From the NCBI GenBank assembly GCA_949316235.1, contig OX438743.1:32023242-32087241 (forward strand): a stretch of DNA of 64,000 nt, in the 5' to 3' direction. Under the pieces are notes generated by a model, which was not told the origin of the DNA, made no database searches, and worked only from the letters and a program-made list of their open reading frames with translations. Numbering within the stretch: position 1 is the stretch's first letter; each line of letters starts with the position of its first letter. Made by a program: the position numbers and the translations under genes. Source of the stretch: Oegoconia quadripuncta. Lineage: Eukaryota; Arthropoda; Insecta; Lepidoptera; Autostichidae. This document shows, piece after piece, positions 12,991-25,280 of this stretch.

Positions 12991-15721
12991 GTCTCAAAAC
13001 GTCATCTACTCATAAAATGTCAAAGTAATGTATTACCTTATTCTTACAAAGCTTTCACCAACTCTAACAGATGAAGCTCAATTCTATGCTATATCAGAGG
13101 TTTTCTGCTGGCATACAATTAGTCATAGTCATGTAAGAGACAACTCTGGCGCCAGTATTAGTAACTATATATCTGCGCAGCCACAGAACTGACGTAATCA
13201 TTAATTAATATTAACAATACATGGAGCTTATGGTCGCACAGCACTAATAGGCATTCAGTCTAATAGACGAACGACACTTTGAATGTATTAAGTAAAACCT
13301 TACTTCTACTAACATATTTAATTGAACAGTCATTATTAGAATGCATTCCTAAAGCGTATACTGACACTAGCTGGCCTTCAGCGTTCATAGTAATTTCATT
13401 AAAAATTACAACCGGAACACCATGATCACTAACGTTTCTTTTGTAAAACTACTTGCACCATATCATTTTATCCTACATTATAAATACTACTACGGCACTC
13501 GATATCAATACTATCATATCATAAAACGTGTTTTCGATAATCACTTTTCGTATATGTTAGGCATTGTTAATTATTTGTAACCATGAGATATAATTCATCT
13601 ATATTCAATGACGAAAGATACCATCAAATAATTGGTCCTATAATCCAGTTTTCACAGCTTTATTTGACGTCAACAACAAACGAAACTTCGTAAAAAAACG
13701 TTAAACATAATTCGGCGGATTAACCCACGATATCGAACTATCGTAATGTGTTAAACTAAATATTAAGTCCTTCCGAAATACCTGATAAATAGGTTTGTAC
13801 TGGTTTTTAGACCATCAAACTAAATTTCCCTTCAATCCATCTTTATCACATTTTATAACTGCTGTTGTCCCCTTGGGTAACTATACATTTTGAAGGTGCC
13901 ATATGCTACAACTGTACCCTAGGTTTGCATTCAGAAGCATGGGTATATTATATTTGACATTTCAGTTCTATCGGATGAGTGGAATGAAAGTAAATATCCC
14001 TTTTGTAGCTGAGATCCCCACACTAAAAGAGATTATTCTTGAAACAGCTGAACCGATTTTCATAACAGCCGAGGCTTTGAAATTGATTCATCAGTTTGGA
14101 AGCAACGATGCCACAAACAAAGGCTTATGCGAATATAACTCTGAATGGTTGTCTGCTTGTTACTTCATCCTACACATTTCACTATTGGCTTTGAAATGGA
14201 AAATTGGTTAACAAGAGAGTAAAATCCCATTTTACAACTGCTTCTAACGGAAAATCGGTTATGAAGCTAGAGAGTAAAATTGTATTTCACAACTGGTGGT
14301 CAATTGTCGGACACAGGATGTTAGTTCTTATGAAATATTTTGATGAGATATAGAAAATGGCCCCCCTGGCTTGAAAGGGAAAAACTTTTTCCATTTGGTA
14401 GCTGGTTACTATATCTCTTAACTAGTGTGTAATTACATCATTTACAATGAGACTAACTCTGAAATTACGAAAAATAGCAGGTATTTCAGAAGGTCCTTTA
14501 TTAGTTAGGTACTCTCTATTCGAGATATTTCATTATATTTATACTAAATCACTAGTATTAACAACGGAACAGAGTGAAACAGAATAATTATATTAATTCT
14601 AATATCGCTAGTTATTGCTTTGTGATAATATTTTCACCCCTTGGAATATCCCTGATACAACAGACTATTTGAAAATTCATTGGCTTTCTTCATGTCACGA
14701 GACGTCACCTGTCAGTGAGTAAAAATATCATATCAACATTTTATAATAATTTAGTGGAAATCACAACTCCAGGCACCATTTGTATTAAATAGCGTTGACA
14801 AATACATACATGCGTCTGTATGTTTTTATATTTTCCATAAAACCTTACAAGATTTAGTTTTACTGACGCTTATTTCTGTAGGTATGCAAGAGGTACCAAA
14901 TACTACTATAGTTTATTAAAACGAGGCTTGTGCAGAGGGCCATCTTAACGTCAGGATGGCGGATGTACCCATTTTACTAAATTTCATTGTATAGAGAGAG
15001 ATAGACTGTCTTTTGGGATTGGTACACAGAGGTACATGTCAGGTACTTTTGTTCTATAATAGATTATTCAAATTGGACTAATACCGCCATTCGGACGCCC
15101 ACCACATATGAAAGAAAATTGGTCACTTCTAATTTTTACAAAGATTTTTGTGTTGATTTGAATGATACATCCCTATTGCAAAAACCCTCAGTATAAAAAC
15201 ATATTCAAAATTGCAGACAAAAACACACACTTTCAAAACCTTTTCCTTTTACCAATTTTATTAGACGGTATCAATGGTAGGTACATATAAAACGGTACCT
15301 GTCCCGGAATTGTGAATTCTACTATAATGTGGGTTGTCAACTAACTTAAGCTAGCTTGGATTATGTAGCTGAGGATATTTTACATACTTGAGGTCATATG
15401 GCATATTGTAGATATCCGATTACTTGAGCATAGGCCACAGACTTAACTCCAATTGAAAATAACGATACCTAGTGTTCACCAAAGCACAGAAAGAGTAGCA
15501 TGAAAATGCCACTATTATGGGTAACCAAGGACTGATCACGCCAGACACCGCTAACTTGGCCTGGCCTGACAGTCAACTGTGTTCAAGCCACTCTTTGCTT
15601 AACCACTACAGTATGTGAAACTCCCTCAGCTACGTCAAAGCCAACTCTTCGTCGACAATCCGCTCAATAATAAGGTATTACTTGGATAGACAAGTTTGCA
15701 GGAGAAATGGGGTAGAGCCCA

Positions 15722-18700
15722 TCACTTAGCAGGCTTATGTTTGGGCGGAGTAGTTGGTGGGCCGCCTTGTTCCGCAGGCGCGCCAATAGCGACACCCTCG
15801 CTGTCCACTTCCGTCTAAAACAACCACATTCATTTACCAACAGTTATGTAGGTATTATTTATTACAATAAAAACGGAAAAAACTTACAATTGTCTAATTG
15901 CGTAATTAAATAGGCAGGCATTAAATAGGATTAACCTGAGTATAGACCAAAAAGTAATATGTCTCATGCTCACTGTGGTACGTCAGTCTAACTTTGCTAT
16001 AATGTGTACACAGACTAGTTTTGTATACCCAAAGGGTACAAAATAAATTATGTAATTGAAATTAATCATGTCTTGCACAATAGTAGTAACCAACTGGCTA
16101 AATTCATGTAGCTGGTCAATAAACCGTTTTTTACGTTTTACATACATACATAAAGTCAGGCCTGTTTCCCTTAGGGGTAGGCAGAGACCAAAGACTTGCT
16201 ACCTCTTTTGGTTCATTCACTCTCATAATGTTCCTCATACATGGTCGCCGGTTTAAGGTACTCTTGACTTGGCCTGTCTTTAAGACGTCCACGATTTGAT
16301 CGATTGACCAACACTGCCATCCATATTCGCATCGTATATCTCTTTCGTTAGTCTTCTTTCATTCATCCTTTCCACATGTCCAAACCATCTCAGCATAACT
16401 TTTTCAACCTTTGTCACTACGTCTTCTTTCACACTGCTTGACTCTCTAATTACACTATTTCTGATTCTATCTTTCAAAGTCACCCCACTCATGCTTCTCA
16501 ATGATCTCATTTCCACTGCATTAATTCTCGACTCCCTAATTACACTATTTCTGATTCTATCTATCAAAGTCACCCCACTCATGCTTCTCAATGATCTCAT
16601 TTCCACTGCATTAATTCTACTTTCATTTTTCTTCTGCCATACCCAGCATTCACTCCTGTAAATCAGTGTTGAAACCACCACCCCGCCTTGAACAGCCAGA
16701 CGAGCCTTTTTGGATACATTATGGCTCCTCATAAAGGCATGCAGAGCTCCATTCACCTGTTTTTCCTACATTCACTCTTTCGATGTTCTCGTCACACTTT
16801 TCATCCCTTGTGAACAGTGAACCCAAATACACAAACTCACGCATTTGCTTGCACGCACGTTTTACGGGCGACAAAATTCTGCGTGTAATCAAGTAATCTT
16901 TTCACAAAAAGTTGAAAATAAATTTATTGAGTTAACCTTACACCCGTTGAACGTCGGTGGCTCAGCGGTTAAGATGCGGTCTCTCAATTTGGGAGATCCG
17001 GGTTCGATTACAGGCAGGCCATGTACCAATGAATTTTTTAATTTAATTACTTATGTCCATTTATCCGACTGCTGTTAAAAGGTGAAGGAAAACATCGTGA
17101 GGAACCCTGCATGCCTGAGAAATAAAAATTCTAAGGCATGTGAAGTCCCCAATCCGCATTGGGCCAGCGTGGTGGACTATGGCCCATACTCCCTCATATA
17201 CGAGGGAAGGCCTATATCCCTGCAGTGGGGATGTTTACGGGCTGCTGATGATGATGAACCTTACACCCCATTTTGACAGCTCAAGTTTGGTATACAAGTA
17301 ATTAACATTGATAAAGTCTTTTAACGTATCACTAAACACATTTAGGATGTGACACGATTCTCGTCTTAGTTTAAATACAATTTTGTGATTAACGAATCTT
17401 TTAAACGCAAATACTGTAGAACAAACCACCTTCTTCACATTGTAACAAAGATCATCAGGCTTGATTAATTGCATACTAAATCGTTTATTCATTTAGTGTA
17501 CAATTAGTCACGAATAAGGCCATGCGGATATGGCCGCAGATTCAGCATACTTCGTAAACAGTTGGAATAAAAATACTGACCTTTTCCTCTTTAGTAGTCT
17601 GAGGCGATCCAGTACCGTTCGCGTTGTTAGGGTTACTATTCTCAACTGTACTTTCAGCAGCCTCTGTGCTTGTTGTACCTGTAAATAATAATGTCATAGT
17701 AGATGAGTAACAACCCCAATTCCATACATTCGAATTAGTAATCAAACTGATATTTTTAGGTAAAGAGACTAAGTGATTGATTACCTAAATATAATTACCG
17801 CCGCCTAATGTAAGGAATGAAACTTAACCTTCATTATGAACAGAAACGCCATAAGATATCACATAGAACATCTTAAAAAACCAAAGCTATCTCTACAAAC
17901 CACGGCATCGTATATTTTTGGGATGCAAAGGGCTAACAATGATCGTTTTATTATTTAAAAATTATTGTACTCGTTTGTACATCGATTATGTGAGAAATTA
18001 AAGCCGAAAAGACCTAAAATACGAACCAAAGCTGATCAAAAACTTCTCTCCCGTCAACAAACCGCAAGCAACTCTAACAAAGCTAAAATCAATGGCGAAA
18101 ATCATTGTGGATTTCAAATTATGGTTCCATCCACATTATTCACCTAGTTAAGTACCATCTACTTCCATCTATTTGCCAAATTTAACTACTTTAGGTGTTA
18201 AGATCAACTATAAAATTCCTTAGGGTGTCTACAAGGCGATACCTATGAGATCATAAATCAGACTTGTTAGCATGTTTTTGGAGAAACGAATCATTCAAGT
18301 TTGGTTTACGACCACTTCGCTACCGATATCGACGTCGCTGTAATATATGAAATATTGTTTGCGTACTGTGCTCATCTGTTTGACTCTGGCCTAATACCTT
18401 TGCGTATGTCACATATACACACATCAGCAGCCACATTAGAAGTCTACTGCTGCAGGGCTTGCATGACTCATAGCCTAATTATGAGGAGAGGTGGATATGT
18501 TTCTTTTTATCTTGTACTGTTTTGTAGTAGCTTAATAGATATATATAGATAGATACTACCCCATAGGACATGAGCCTCACCTCTCTTTCTTATATTTAAG
18601 AGCTATGCTCTTGTCGGTGGAATCCTTTCCACACTTCTCTACATTCCGCCTTTTCTTTGACTTCCTAATACGACATGTCATTTACTCACCTATAAAACTA

Positions 18701-21700
18701 ATTCCACTGCTCTCGTCCGCCCGCGAATGTTTTCTAGAAGAGTGTTGTGTAGCTATGTACCGGCTTGTATGTGGTGTAAGTGACCATGATTCACCTCTAC
18801 TATTAATTGAAATGTAGGCATCCAGCTACATACCAGCTTGTATATGGTGCGCGTTACCGCGATCTGCCTCGTGCTCGCGCAACACCGCGTCCAAATTATA
18901 GCGGCGGCGGTAGGAAAGGAAGAAAGTGCGCACATGCGCTTCAGTCTTGGTGCCTAGGGTCTCGGCGATTGCTTGGAAGTCCTTCCCTGTGTGATGGAAA
19001 CTATTATTATTGAAGTTCATTTAACTCTTAACAAAATATTATGAAAAGGTAAGTAATGTTCGAATTTGTGTTGTTGCCGTATCAGATCAAAATAGAATCA
19101 ATTATATTTTTACATGGAAGCAAACTAGGAGATTAAATGCATAATATTTCAATTGATCTTGTCTATCAAAAGGGACTCAAACTATTTACATACTGTTTAC
19201 ATGTTTGTAAACTTTATTTTAGCTAGATAGCCGATTGCTTCAATAGGCAATTGTGCATTCGAAACCAATGTTTACGGGTTCGAATCCCGCTAGGGACGAA
19301 TGTGTCTGTGATGAACACAGATAGATAAACGGGTAGATAAATTTTCCTCACAAGGTAAATTCAACCGTATTTCTTGTCGCATAACTATCAAAGTTGATCA
19401 AAAATATTTTATGCCACTTACATCATTTTTAAACTGAGCAAAAAGCTAAAATTTAACATTGGACCCCTAATGTCACTGCTACATTTTCCCTTATTTTCTC
19501 AATTTAAAAAGAACGTAAGTCGCAGAAAGGTTTTGATGATCTTTATTACATAATAAATACGGCTGAATTTAGCTAGTAATGAAAATCGATCGACCTACTC
19601 AGATCAATGATTTATTCATGACTGTTTATATGAATATGTATGTTTATCCGTTATCTATCTAGTCAAGTGTCCTAAATATGTATATTAAACATTTATTTTG
19701 AACTCTTTAATCGAAATATAATAGGATAGGCTAATAAATGGGCAAAGATTAGGAAGTGTAATTTATTATGGTAAGATGCACTATAATTTCTTACCATATT
19801 TTCTTACAGCTGTGACAGCCATTAGCAGCTCGTCGTTTGTCCAACGCGAGTTAATTTTGGCAGGCGGTTCGCCAGGCCGCAACTCCTCCACACCAGAGTC
19901 CCCTACTTTACGTTTCATAGCACTTAGCTGCTGCTTGTTTTGTTGCACCTGCGTCGAAGCACCCCGTTTTAAATTCCATTTCAATTTACAATATTTGGTA
20001 CCAGCGGGTTATATACAATAAGAAAATTTAGGCACGATTAAAACGATCGAAAATGCATATCTGGATTATCCAAGTAGGTCTTGTAGGGACAGTTATGCAG
20101 GGTAGCGCATAGCAAATAAACAAGCAGTATTTATAAATAGGACAAGCAGGGTTATAAATAAAATCTTCAACAAGAGTTAATCTTATTATAACTAGTCAGT
20201 TCAATGTGTGCAGAATACATTTTTCACAATACCGCCTAAAACAGTATTGCTGTATGAATACTACTATTATTGGCTAGGTAATAAAATCGGTTAGATTATC
20301 ACATTCTCACATTACATCACACAAACGACAAGAGTACTATGCGACTGAATCTTCACGATAACTTTTAGAGGAGCACACTTTGGTGTCAACGTAAGAGTGA
20401 GAATGTGTATCAAAACGGTACTACTAGCGTTGTGTGGCGAGTTGCATCTTACTTGTCTCTTGAGAGAGATAATTTCTCTGTCCATTGCTTTGAGCATGGC
20501 GTCGCCCTGATTGACCAGCCCGGGCTGCGGGGGATCGCCGGGCTGCGGGCCGGTGGCCATGGCGACGAGATCATCGTGATTGATGTAAATGCCACGTGGC
20601 AACCGGTGCTTGTAACGCTGCTGTTTTGAGCCGGGACCACGGCGCCCAGACGGTCCGCAGAGCGGTCTCATCGTTCCCGTGCGTCTGTCACATTACCGCC
20701 AATATTCAAACAACAATCCTTATTGCCTATATGTTAAGGATCAAATCACACTGCATTCTCTTTAGGACTGAACTGTATAAGACATGCAAATGATCGCAAT
20801 GCGTGTGGGGTGGAATAAACAGTGATTGATTACGTAATGTTGTTACCGACCTGGCGTGCACGAGGCATGCCTGGCATAACTTCTGTGAGTTGTGCGGCGT
20901 GGTCTGGGTGCACTGAATGCTGCATACGGTGCACCATTTCCCCGCGTTCTCGTTGCCGCCCTCGCCCTAAACCCCAATCAATTATTTTACATTCCGACCT
21001 CATACTAACACACCGACACATATGACCTAAATGATCCGTCACACACTTCTTTTAAGAACCCATTATAACATTAAATGATATTCTGCACACATTAATATGT
21101 ATTGAAGGCTCTTTCAGTTCATGGGGCTATTAAAGGAAGCATGCGGGGACATTTATGGATGCGGTAGGAAGAGGAAAATAGGGATAGTTATAAGAATTGC
21201 ATACTGTTAGTGATTAAATAAATCATACATAACAGTATTGACATTTATATACCTATATATTTTTTCACTTCTACTAAATGCTAATTATTATTTCAAAATA
21301 AACATTTAAAATAATAATGATTGACAGTCTTCATAATGAAAAAAGGATTCTCCTGTTTTGTGTTTAAAATTTTTTGATAAAATATGAATTTAGTAGATTA
21401 TATTGGATAAATACCTTTTTATGTGTTAGCAGGTAGGTATCTAATATGAACTGATGGGGATGATAACAGGAGAGTACATTCATTCATTATCAAACTTCAT
21501 GAACAACCAATTTTAAATAAATAAACATTTAATGCTTGATATGATAGTGGTAGCAGACATAGTTTGTAGATAAAAATGCAGAGCAGTTTCAACTAAAAAG
21601 TGTAAAGCAAAGATGACCATTCACACAAATAGCTAAATGCAAGCAGCCAACAATAGCTTTGGTAAGAATATATGAAAAATAATCATTAGTAAATTGGGAG

Positions 21701-24060
21701 TAATAACAAAACAGTATAATGAAACTAATTATTATCGACATAAAAAAAATGTATTTGGAAAAACAAAGAATGAACAAGCTTCTTGAATGTGAAATAAAAA
21801 TTGCATTAAAAATGAAAAATTAATTCAATGAAGTGCACAGGTTTAAAGGATAATGATAAAACACATAGCCAGCATAAGAATTGGGGACATTGACATGGAG
21901 AATCAACAACCTTGAACTAGAACATCTGACAAACACCAAATTATGGATGACAAAACACCAAATTGAATAGATATTACGTGAGTATATAGAAAAAAAAGAT
22001 ACTGAACATCAAGTATCCATGATGACATTGAGGTTATTTGTGGGGAAGCAGTGCACCCACCTGGGCACCGGGATGACCGGAGGCGCGGAGAGAAGCATCG
22101 CCCGCAGCGACGGACCTGCCCCCGCGGACAATACCTCGGTGGAAAGTCCACTTCTGTCATATCCAACACACGACTGTCATAACTTAACATATTGCATTGC
22201 ACCCACAAAATAAAAGCTCATATGATAATGACTGATATTCATATCCCTCGGTGTATTAGAGTACGACGATGCTGTTAAATACTGTTACATTATAATAAAT
22301 AAACGGACAACTTGTCTATATGCAGAGCATAAAAGAAAATGTAAAAATGCAAAGTATTTAATCTCCATTTGGAGAATTTGCGACACACAGATGCAAATAA
22401 TGAGATGGAGTCAGTCATCATTTTATGCAAATACTAATCAATTACATATGTATCATCTACCACTCTGCATTTCTATTCAGATATAAAGTGTGCTACCTTA
22501 GCATAAAATTACAAGTTAGAAATTGTTGGACAATCCAGATACACTGCCAGAACATGTGAAATTTGGGGGACTAATGGAGAATTAATTATTATTTAACAGT
22601 ATAAATTATGATAATAATGTTGCAGACAAACTAATGGGGAGCAAACACATAATTTAATAAAGTTTACATGAACAAAATTATATTTCTAATACATACCTTT
22701 TCATCATTGTCAGACTCCTTATCTGAGCCACCAGGCTCGGAGCCAGCACCGGACTCCCGTTTACCAGTGCTTGAGCTGGTGGCATTACGACCTTCACCTA
22801 CAACATCCATCAGGGAAGTACGAGCTCTTGTCTTCTTCCATGAATAGTAATATTTAACAAGAGATGCAATTGATTTGTCAGGCAACTGTTGGATGCAGAA
22901 AACATATATGTAAGTCTATTAAATGTTTAACACCAACTTTGGGGGACACATGTTATGTTCAGCAGTGGACTAGAAAAAGGGTGAAATGATGATGATGATG
23001 ATGATGTGATGAAAAACTTCTGTTTATAGAGTAAAATTTTCATATTCTGCAGAGTGGGAAATCCGCAGTCCATGCAATCCACACATTTGCAAATGGGGAA
23101 TACCCATATAGTAAAACAAACAAATCTTTCCCTTGTACCATTATAGATAACTATACATAATGTAAAAATTTGTACTTGCCATTTGCCGGATTCTATGAAA
23201 ACTTTTGCCATGGAACTGAAAAGCTTGTTCGAAAAGCACTTTGTCTTCCACTGTCCACTCATCAGGAAAAGGAGTAAAGTTAGCTAGGTCCATAGACGCT
23301 CTGTTGAGGTCATGTTTATGCCAAAACAGCATACCAAGCGCTTGTTCACCATTATACCCATACTTTTCTTTGGCTGTTGTAATATATTCATCCACTAAAA
23401 TAAGGTATAGAAGTAGAATAAATCGAGATTCACAAAAAATAATCAATTATAAATCAGCTATTAAATTATAACTTACATTTAGGATCAGATATATCAGAAG
23501 TGGGTGACCACACAAGTAAAGCTCTGTCAGATATAAGTTCGGGCCTCCGTTGGTCAACAGGCTCCAATTCTGGACACACTGCCTGGTAATCTCTACCCAC
23601 TCTGATCTTCTCAGCTGCAAATGGCACTACTGCTTGGTTTCATATAATTTCACGTAGATGAGATGATGGCAGGATGAAGGCAGATGATGAATAGCATAAA
23701 AATAAAAGCATGACATGAAATGGCTAGGTACATTGTCAGAATTTTACAGATAAATACCAAAATTGCATTAGGCATTAATTTAAATATTACTAGAAGCAGT
23801 TAGTTTGTCAAATTGAGATGACCAGGACACCGAACTCGGTTCCTCGAGTGCAGTTTACCAGGCATTCCAAAAGCCCCGTAACGATTGATGTTTGGCAACC
23901 CTTAAAGTTATTATTTATTTCATTATGCATAGAAAAAATCAAAATTTTTCGTACCATTCTCATCTTCAGAACTGGAATCAGGACTTCCATGGCCATTGGG
24001 GCTTGGCCCCCTCGACCGCTTGCCGTTCCGAACATCGGTACTCCTCTCAGCCAAAACCAT
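15722..24060 (-). CDS. CoREST: CoREST (REST corepressor / RCOR) transcriptional corepressor, complete
   Basis: Ten coding exons on the minus strand: 24060-23955, 23614-23477, 23394-23180, 22885-22697, 20966-20851, 20684-20453, 19948-19795, 18986-18858, 17678-17581 and 15814-15722. They sum to 1470 bp, giving 489 residues, with all phases matching. Order of domains: ELM2 (residues about 36-115), SANT1 (about 124-171), a C4 zinc finger (Cys228, 231, 247, 250), the LSD1-binding linker (about 270-350, with [14 protein letters not shown] and [13 protein letters not shown]), SANT2 (about 365-426) and a low-complexity tail ending KHKPAK. CoREST tethers the demethylase LSD1 and HDAC1/2 to nucleosomes and silences genes in the nucleus. 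The start ATG at 24060 opens MVLAERSTD. The zinc finger is, as I recall, typical of insect rather than vertebrate CoREST. Odd points: a GC-AG intron after exon 3 and a candidate cassette exon at 22153-22061. Introns carry SINEs, a LINE end and SSRs. Confidence 0.95.
16136..16830 (-). mobile_element. LINE reverse-transcriptase 3' end with an internal duplication
   Basis: The minus-strand frame 16756-16280 encodes the C-terminal end of a LINE protein ([40 protein letters not shown]). The block [20 protein letters not shown] plus DRIRNSVIR occurs twice in tandem, a 90-bp direct repeat (about 16440-16529 and 16530-16619) not expected in an intact element. A 3' part (16136-16260, GGGTAGGCAGAGACC on plus) follows. 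It is intronic in CoREST, same strand as the gene. Confidence 0.8.
16957..17262 (+). mobile_element. tRNA-derived SINE, family 3, near full length
   Basis: The tRNA-like head has an A box (TCGGTGGCTCAGCGGTTAAG) and a B box (CCGGGTTCGATTACAGGC). The body includes GAAAACATCGTGAGGAACCC and ATTGGGCCAGCGTGGTGGAC, and the tail is CCTGCAGTGGGGATGTTTAC followed by GATGATGATGA. A tail fragment of the same kind lies at 32205-32255. Intronic in CoREST. Confidence 0.8.
18742..18865. repeat. Imperfect local duplication at a CoREST splice donor
   Basis: TAGCTATGTACCGGCTTGTA with the following TGTGGTG...TGACCATGATTCACCT (about 18750-18798) is a diverged copy of CAGCTACATACCAGCTTGTA with TATGGTGCGCGTTACCGCGA (about 18824-18870), which spans the exon end. 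The copy lacks an intact GT donor with the exon context. Confidence 0.55.
18858..19948 (-). CDS. CoREST: CoREST SANT2 exon pair (19948-19795 and 18986-18858)
   Basis: The first exon ends within SANT2 ([20 protein letters not shown]) using the GTAAGA donor after TATG; an upstream GCT/GTAAGA is an alternative donor but would break SANT2. The second exon supplies [20 protein letters not shown] and the [19 protein letters not shown] end. SANT2 binds nucleosomal DNA. The donor region at 18858 is locally duplicated (18742-18790 against 18812-18865). Confidence 0.93.
19220..19330 (+). mobile_element. tRNA-derived SINE head, family 2
   Basis: A B-box-bearing GGGTTCGAATCCCGCTAGGG at 19277-19296 follows a degenerate tRNA-like 5' half, then TGTGTCTGTGATGAACACAG. 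It matches the minus copy at 4508-4740. A separate fragment of the common SINE body (ATGTTTATCCGTTATCTATC) is at 19640-19680. Intronic in CoREST. Confidence 0.6.
20453..20684 (-). CDS. CoREST: CoREST exon, LSD1-binding linker
   Basis: Encodes the basic segment [20 protein letters not shown] and the helix [15 protein letters not shown], which continues into [12 protein letters not shown] in the next exon. In vertebrate CoREST the equivalent helix pairs with the LSD1 tower domain. The donor is CAA/GTAAGA, phase 0. High GC compared with the flanking introns. Confidence 0.93.
20851..20966 (-). CDS. CoREST: CoREST exon, C4 zinc finger
   Basis: Begins after GGGTTTAG and encodes [19 protein letters not shown], then [11 protein letters not shown]. 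The Cys-x2-Cys...Cys-x2-Cys spacing (228/231 and 247/250) looks like a small GATA-like zinc-binding module. It ends CAG/GTCGGT in phase 2; the next exon completes an Arg codon, giving ARRTGTMRP. Confidence 0.92.
22061..22153 (-). other. Candidate 93-bp cassette exon in a CoREST intron
   Basis: A GC-rich island in AT-rich intron DNA, bounded on the minus strand by ATATGACAG acceptor and CAG/GTGGGT donor. It is 93 bp, opens and closes in phase 0, contains no stop, and sits between exons that also meet in phase 0, so it could be included or skipped without frame change (31 residues: [14 protein letters not shown]...GAQ). The polypyrimidine tract is poor. No known domain is recognised. Confidence 0.4.
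22985..23010. repeat. (GAT)n microsatellite
   Basis: About six GAT/ATG units follow a SINE-tail-like sequence (GTTCAGCAGTGGACTAGAAA), as at the end of the family 3 SINE. Confidence 0.7.
23180..23394 (-). CDS. CoREST: CoREST exon 3, ELM2 end and SANT1 start, GC splice donor
   Basis: It encodes the ELM2/SANT1 block ([47 protein letters not shown]). The exon must end after the ATG codon at 23182-23180 because the next exon begins in phase 0 with [18 protein letters not shown], the known continuation of SANT1. The donor is therefore GCAAGT, not GT. Using the nearby GT (four bases on) would put a stop right after the junction. Confidence 0.92.
23477..23614 (-). CDS. CoREST: CoREST exon 2, ELM2 domain
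   Basis: The exon opens after TTTGCAG and encodes [20 protein letters not shown] and then RALLVWSP, the start of an ELM2 domain, which recruits HDAC1/2. It ends at AAAT/GTAAGT in phase 1 and continues into [15 protein letters not shown] in exon 3. Confidence 0.95.
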
Positions 24061-24880
24061 GATTTTCTTGTATTAACGCTTATCACTACAAACTACACTT
24101 ATTTAACACTATTCAGAAGTACATGTGAATAATTATGGAATATAAAAAGGAATTAAATCGGAAATGCAAAGCTTCTTACTTCAATTCAAACGTGATTCAA
24201 ACCACCGCATCAATAATTTGACAAACCATTCTCGAAATACAATGGTTCATTTTCGTGCGTCTGTACATGAACTTGCTTGACGCATACAATTCATTTCAAA
24301 ATATTCTGGCTCATTTTAGCAGGAAAAAATAGAAATATAAGTTAATATGCAAGAATAATATTACTATAGTAGAATATAGGAATTACACCATTAAAATAAT
24401 AATAAAATAATAATAAACCTTGATATATTTAATTTTCTTTCTGGCAACTTGTTTGTACAGACGTACAGACTCAAATAAATGAAGCAAAACATATGTTCTT
24501 ATATAAATACCTAGTAATTTAATGATTTAATTGTACAATTAACATAAGAAAAATTGAGAAATAATAATTTGTAACCCCTTATTAAAATGTAACTTTTAAT
24601 TTGACGAGCGTTTATTTCTTTCTATTGCATTTTTAGACCGACATCGCGTACATACTTCTCAATGGCGATAAGAATGGCACATGCACAACGACGTACAGTC
24701 GACTGCAAGTCAAGTGTACCACAAGTCTTATTACGTGGCACTAAGATATTAAATTTAACTATATACGCTTAGGCTACAGACCACCAATGCAGACAGGAAA
24801 GATATTGGGAGGCATTTTTAGGCCCATGACTGCGCATAAAAGCAGGTATACGTACCTACATCTTGTTTCCCCTATTTTAC
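24061..24880. other. CoREST upstream region
   Basis: Contains the CoREST 5' UTR and presumably its promoter, since the minus-strand gene starts at 24060. I see no certain TATA box or initiator and no coding exon. AT-rich, with one GC-richer patch near 24640-24720 of unknown origin. Confidence 0.4.
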
Positions 24881-25101
24881 TAATCTAACTAATATTATAA
24901 ATGTGAAAGTTTGGATGTTTATTTGTTTGTTGCTCAATCAAGGCGAAACGGATTTGGATGAAATTTGGTATATAGGTAAAATATACCCTGGATAAAAAAT
25001 AGGATAATTTTTATCCCGATAAAGTGAGTAGTTCCTGCAGGATAAACAAATTTCCGCGATAAAGTTATTCTACGCAGGCGAAGCCGCGGTCGGAAAGCTA
25101 G
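24881..25101 (+). mobile_element. Non-autonomous Helitron-like element
   Basis: Starts TAATCTAACTAATATTATAA, continues GGCGAAACGGATTTGGATGA and AATTTGGTATATAGGTAAAA, and ends with a small GC hairpin then GGAAAGCTAG (CTAG terminus). These ends are very common in Lepidoptera and fit a Helitron-type 3' end. A minus-strand copy is at 48790-48943. Confidence 0.55.
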
Positions 25102-25280
25102 CCTTGTATCTACATAAATGACATTAGTAGGCTCATTAAAATGCTATGCTTGCTTATGGCGTGTAGTTTCCTGCAGAGAAAAATATATCATCTTATTCTT
25201 CCCCTTATTTCTGTGGGTGTAGATCTAGTCCAAAAAAAACGATCGGAATGGGCAATAGCAGCCAAAACCTGCGATCTTCA

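Larger units (their letters stand above)
10151..15721. other. AT-rich stretch 3' of CoREST, possibly its long 3' UTR
   Basis: This stretch follows the CoREST stop codon on the minus strand and holds no supported coding exon. Minus-strand AATAAA motifs lie near 10200-10215 (plus TTATTTATTTATTT), so a very long 3' UTR ending there is possible but unproven. It contains MITEs at 11303-11633 and 12613-12990. About 13880-14420 has loosely repeated GAGAGTAAAAT...ACAACTG units. Confidence 0.35.

Noticed and set aside
13903..14211. 102-codon plus-strand frame
   Set aside because: Composition follows a loosely repeated AT-rich sequence; it is on the strand opposite a possible CoREST 3' UTR and has no domain.
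19277..19296. GGGTTCGAATCCCGC as a true tRNA gene
   Set aside because: Only the B box is good; the acceptor and D arms do not pair, and sister copies show it is a SINE head.
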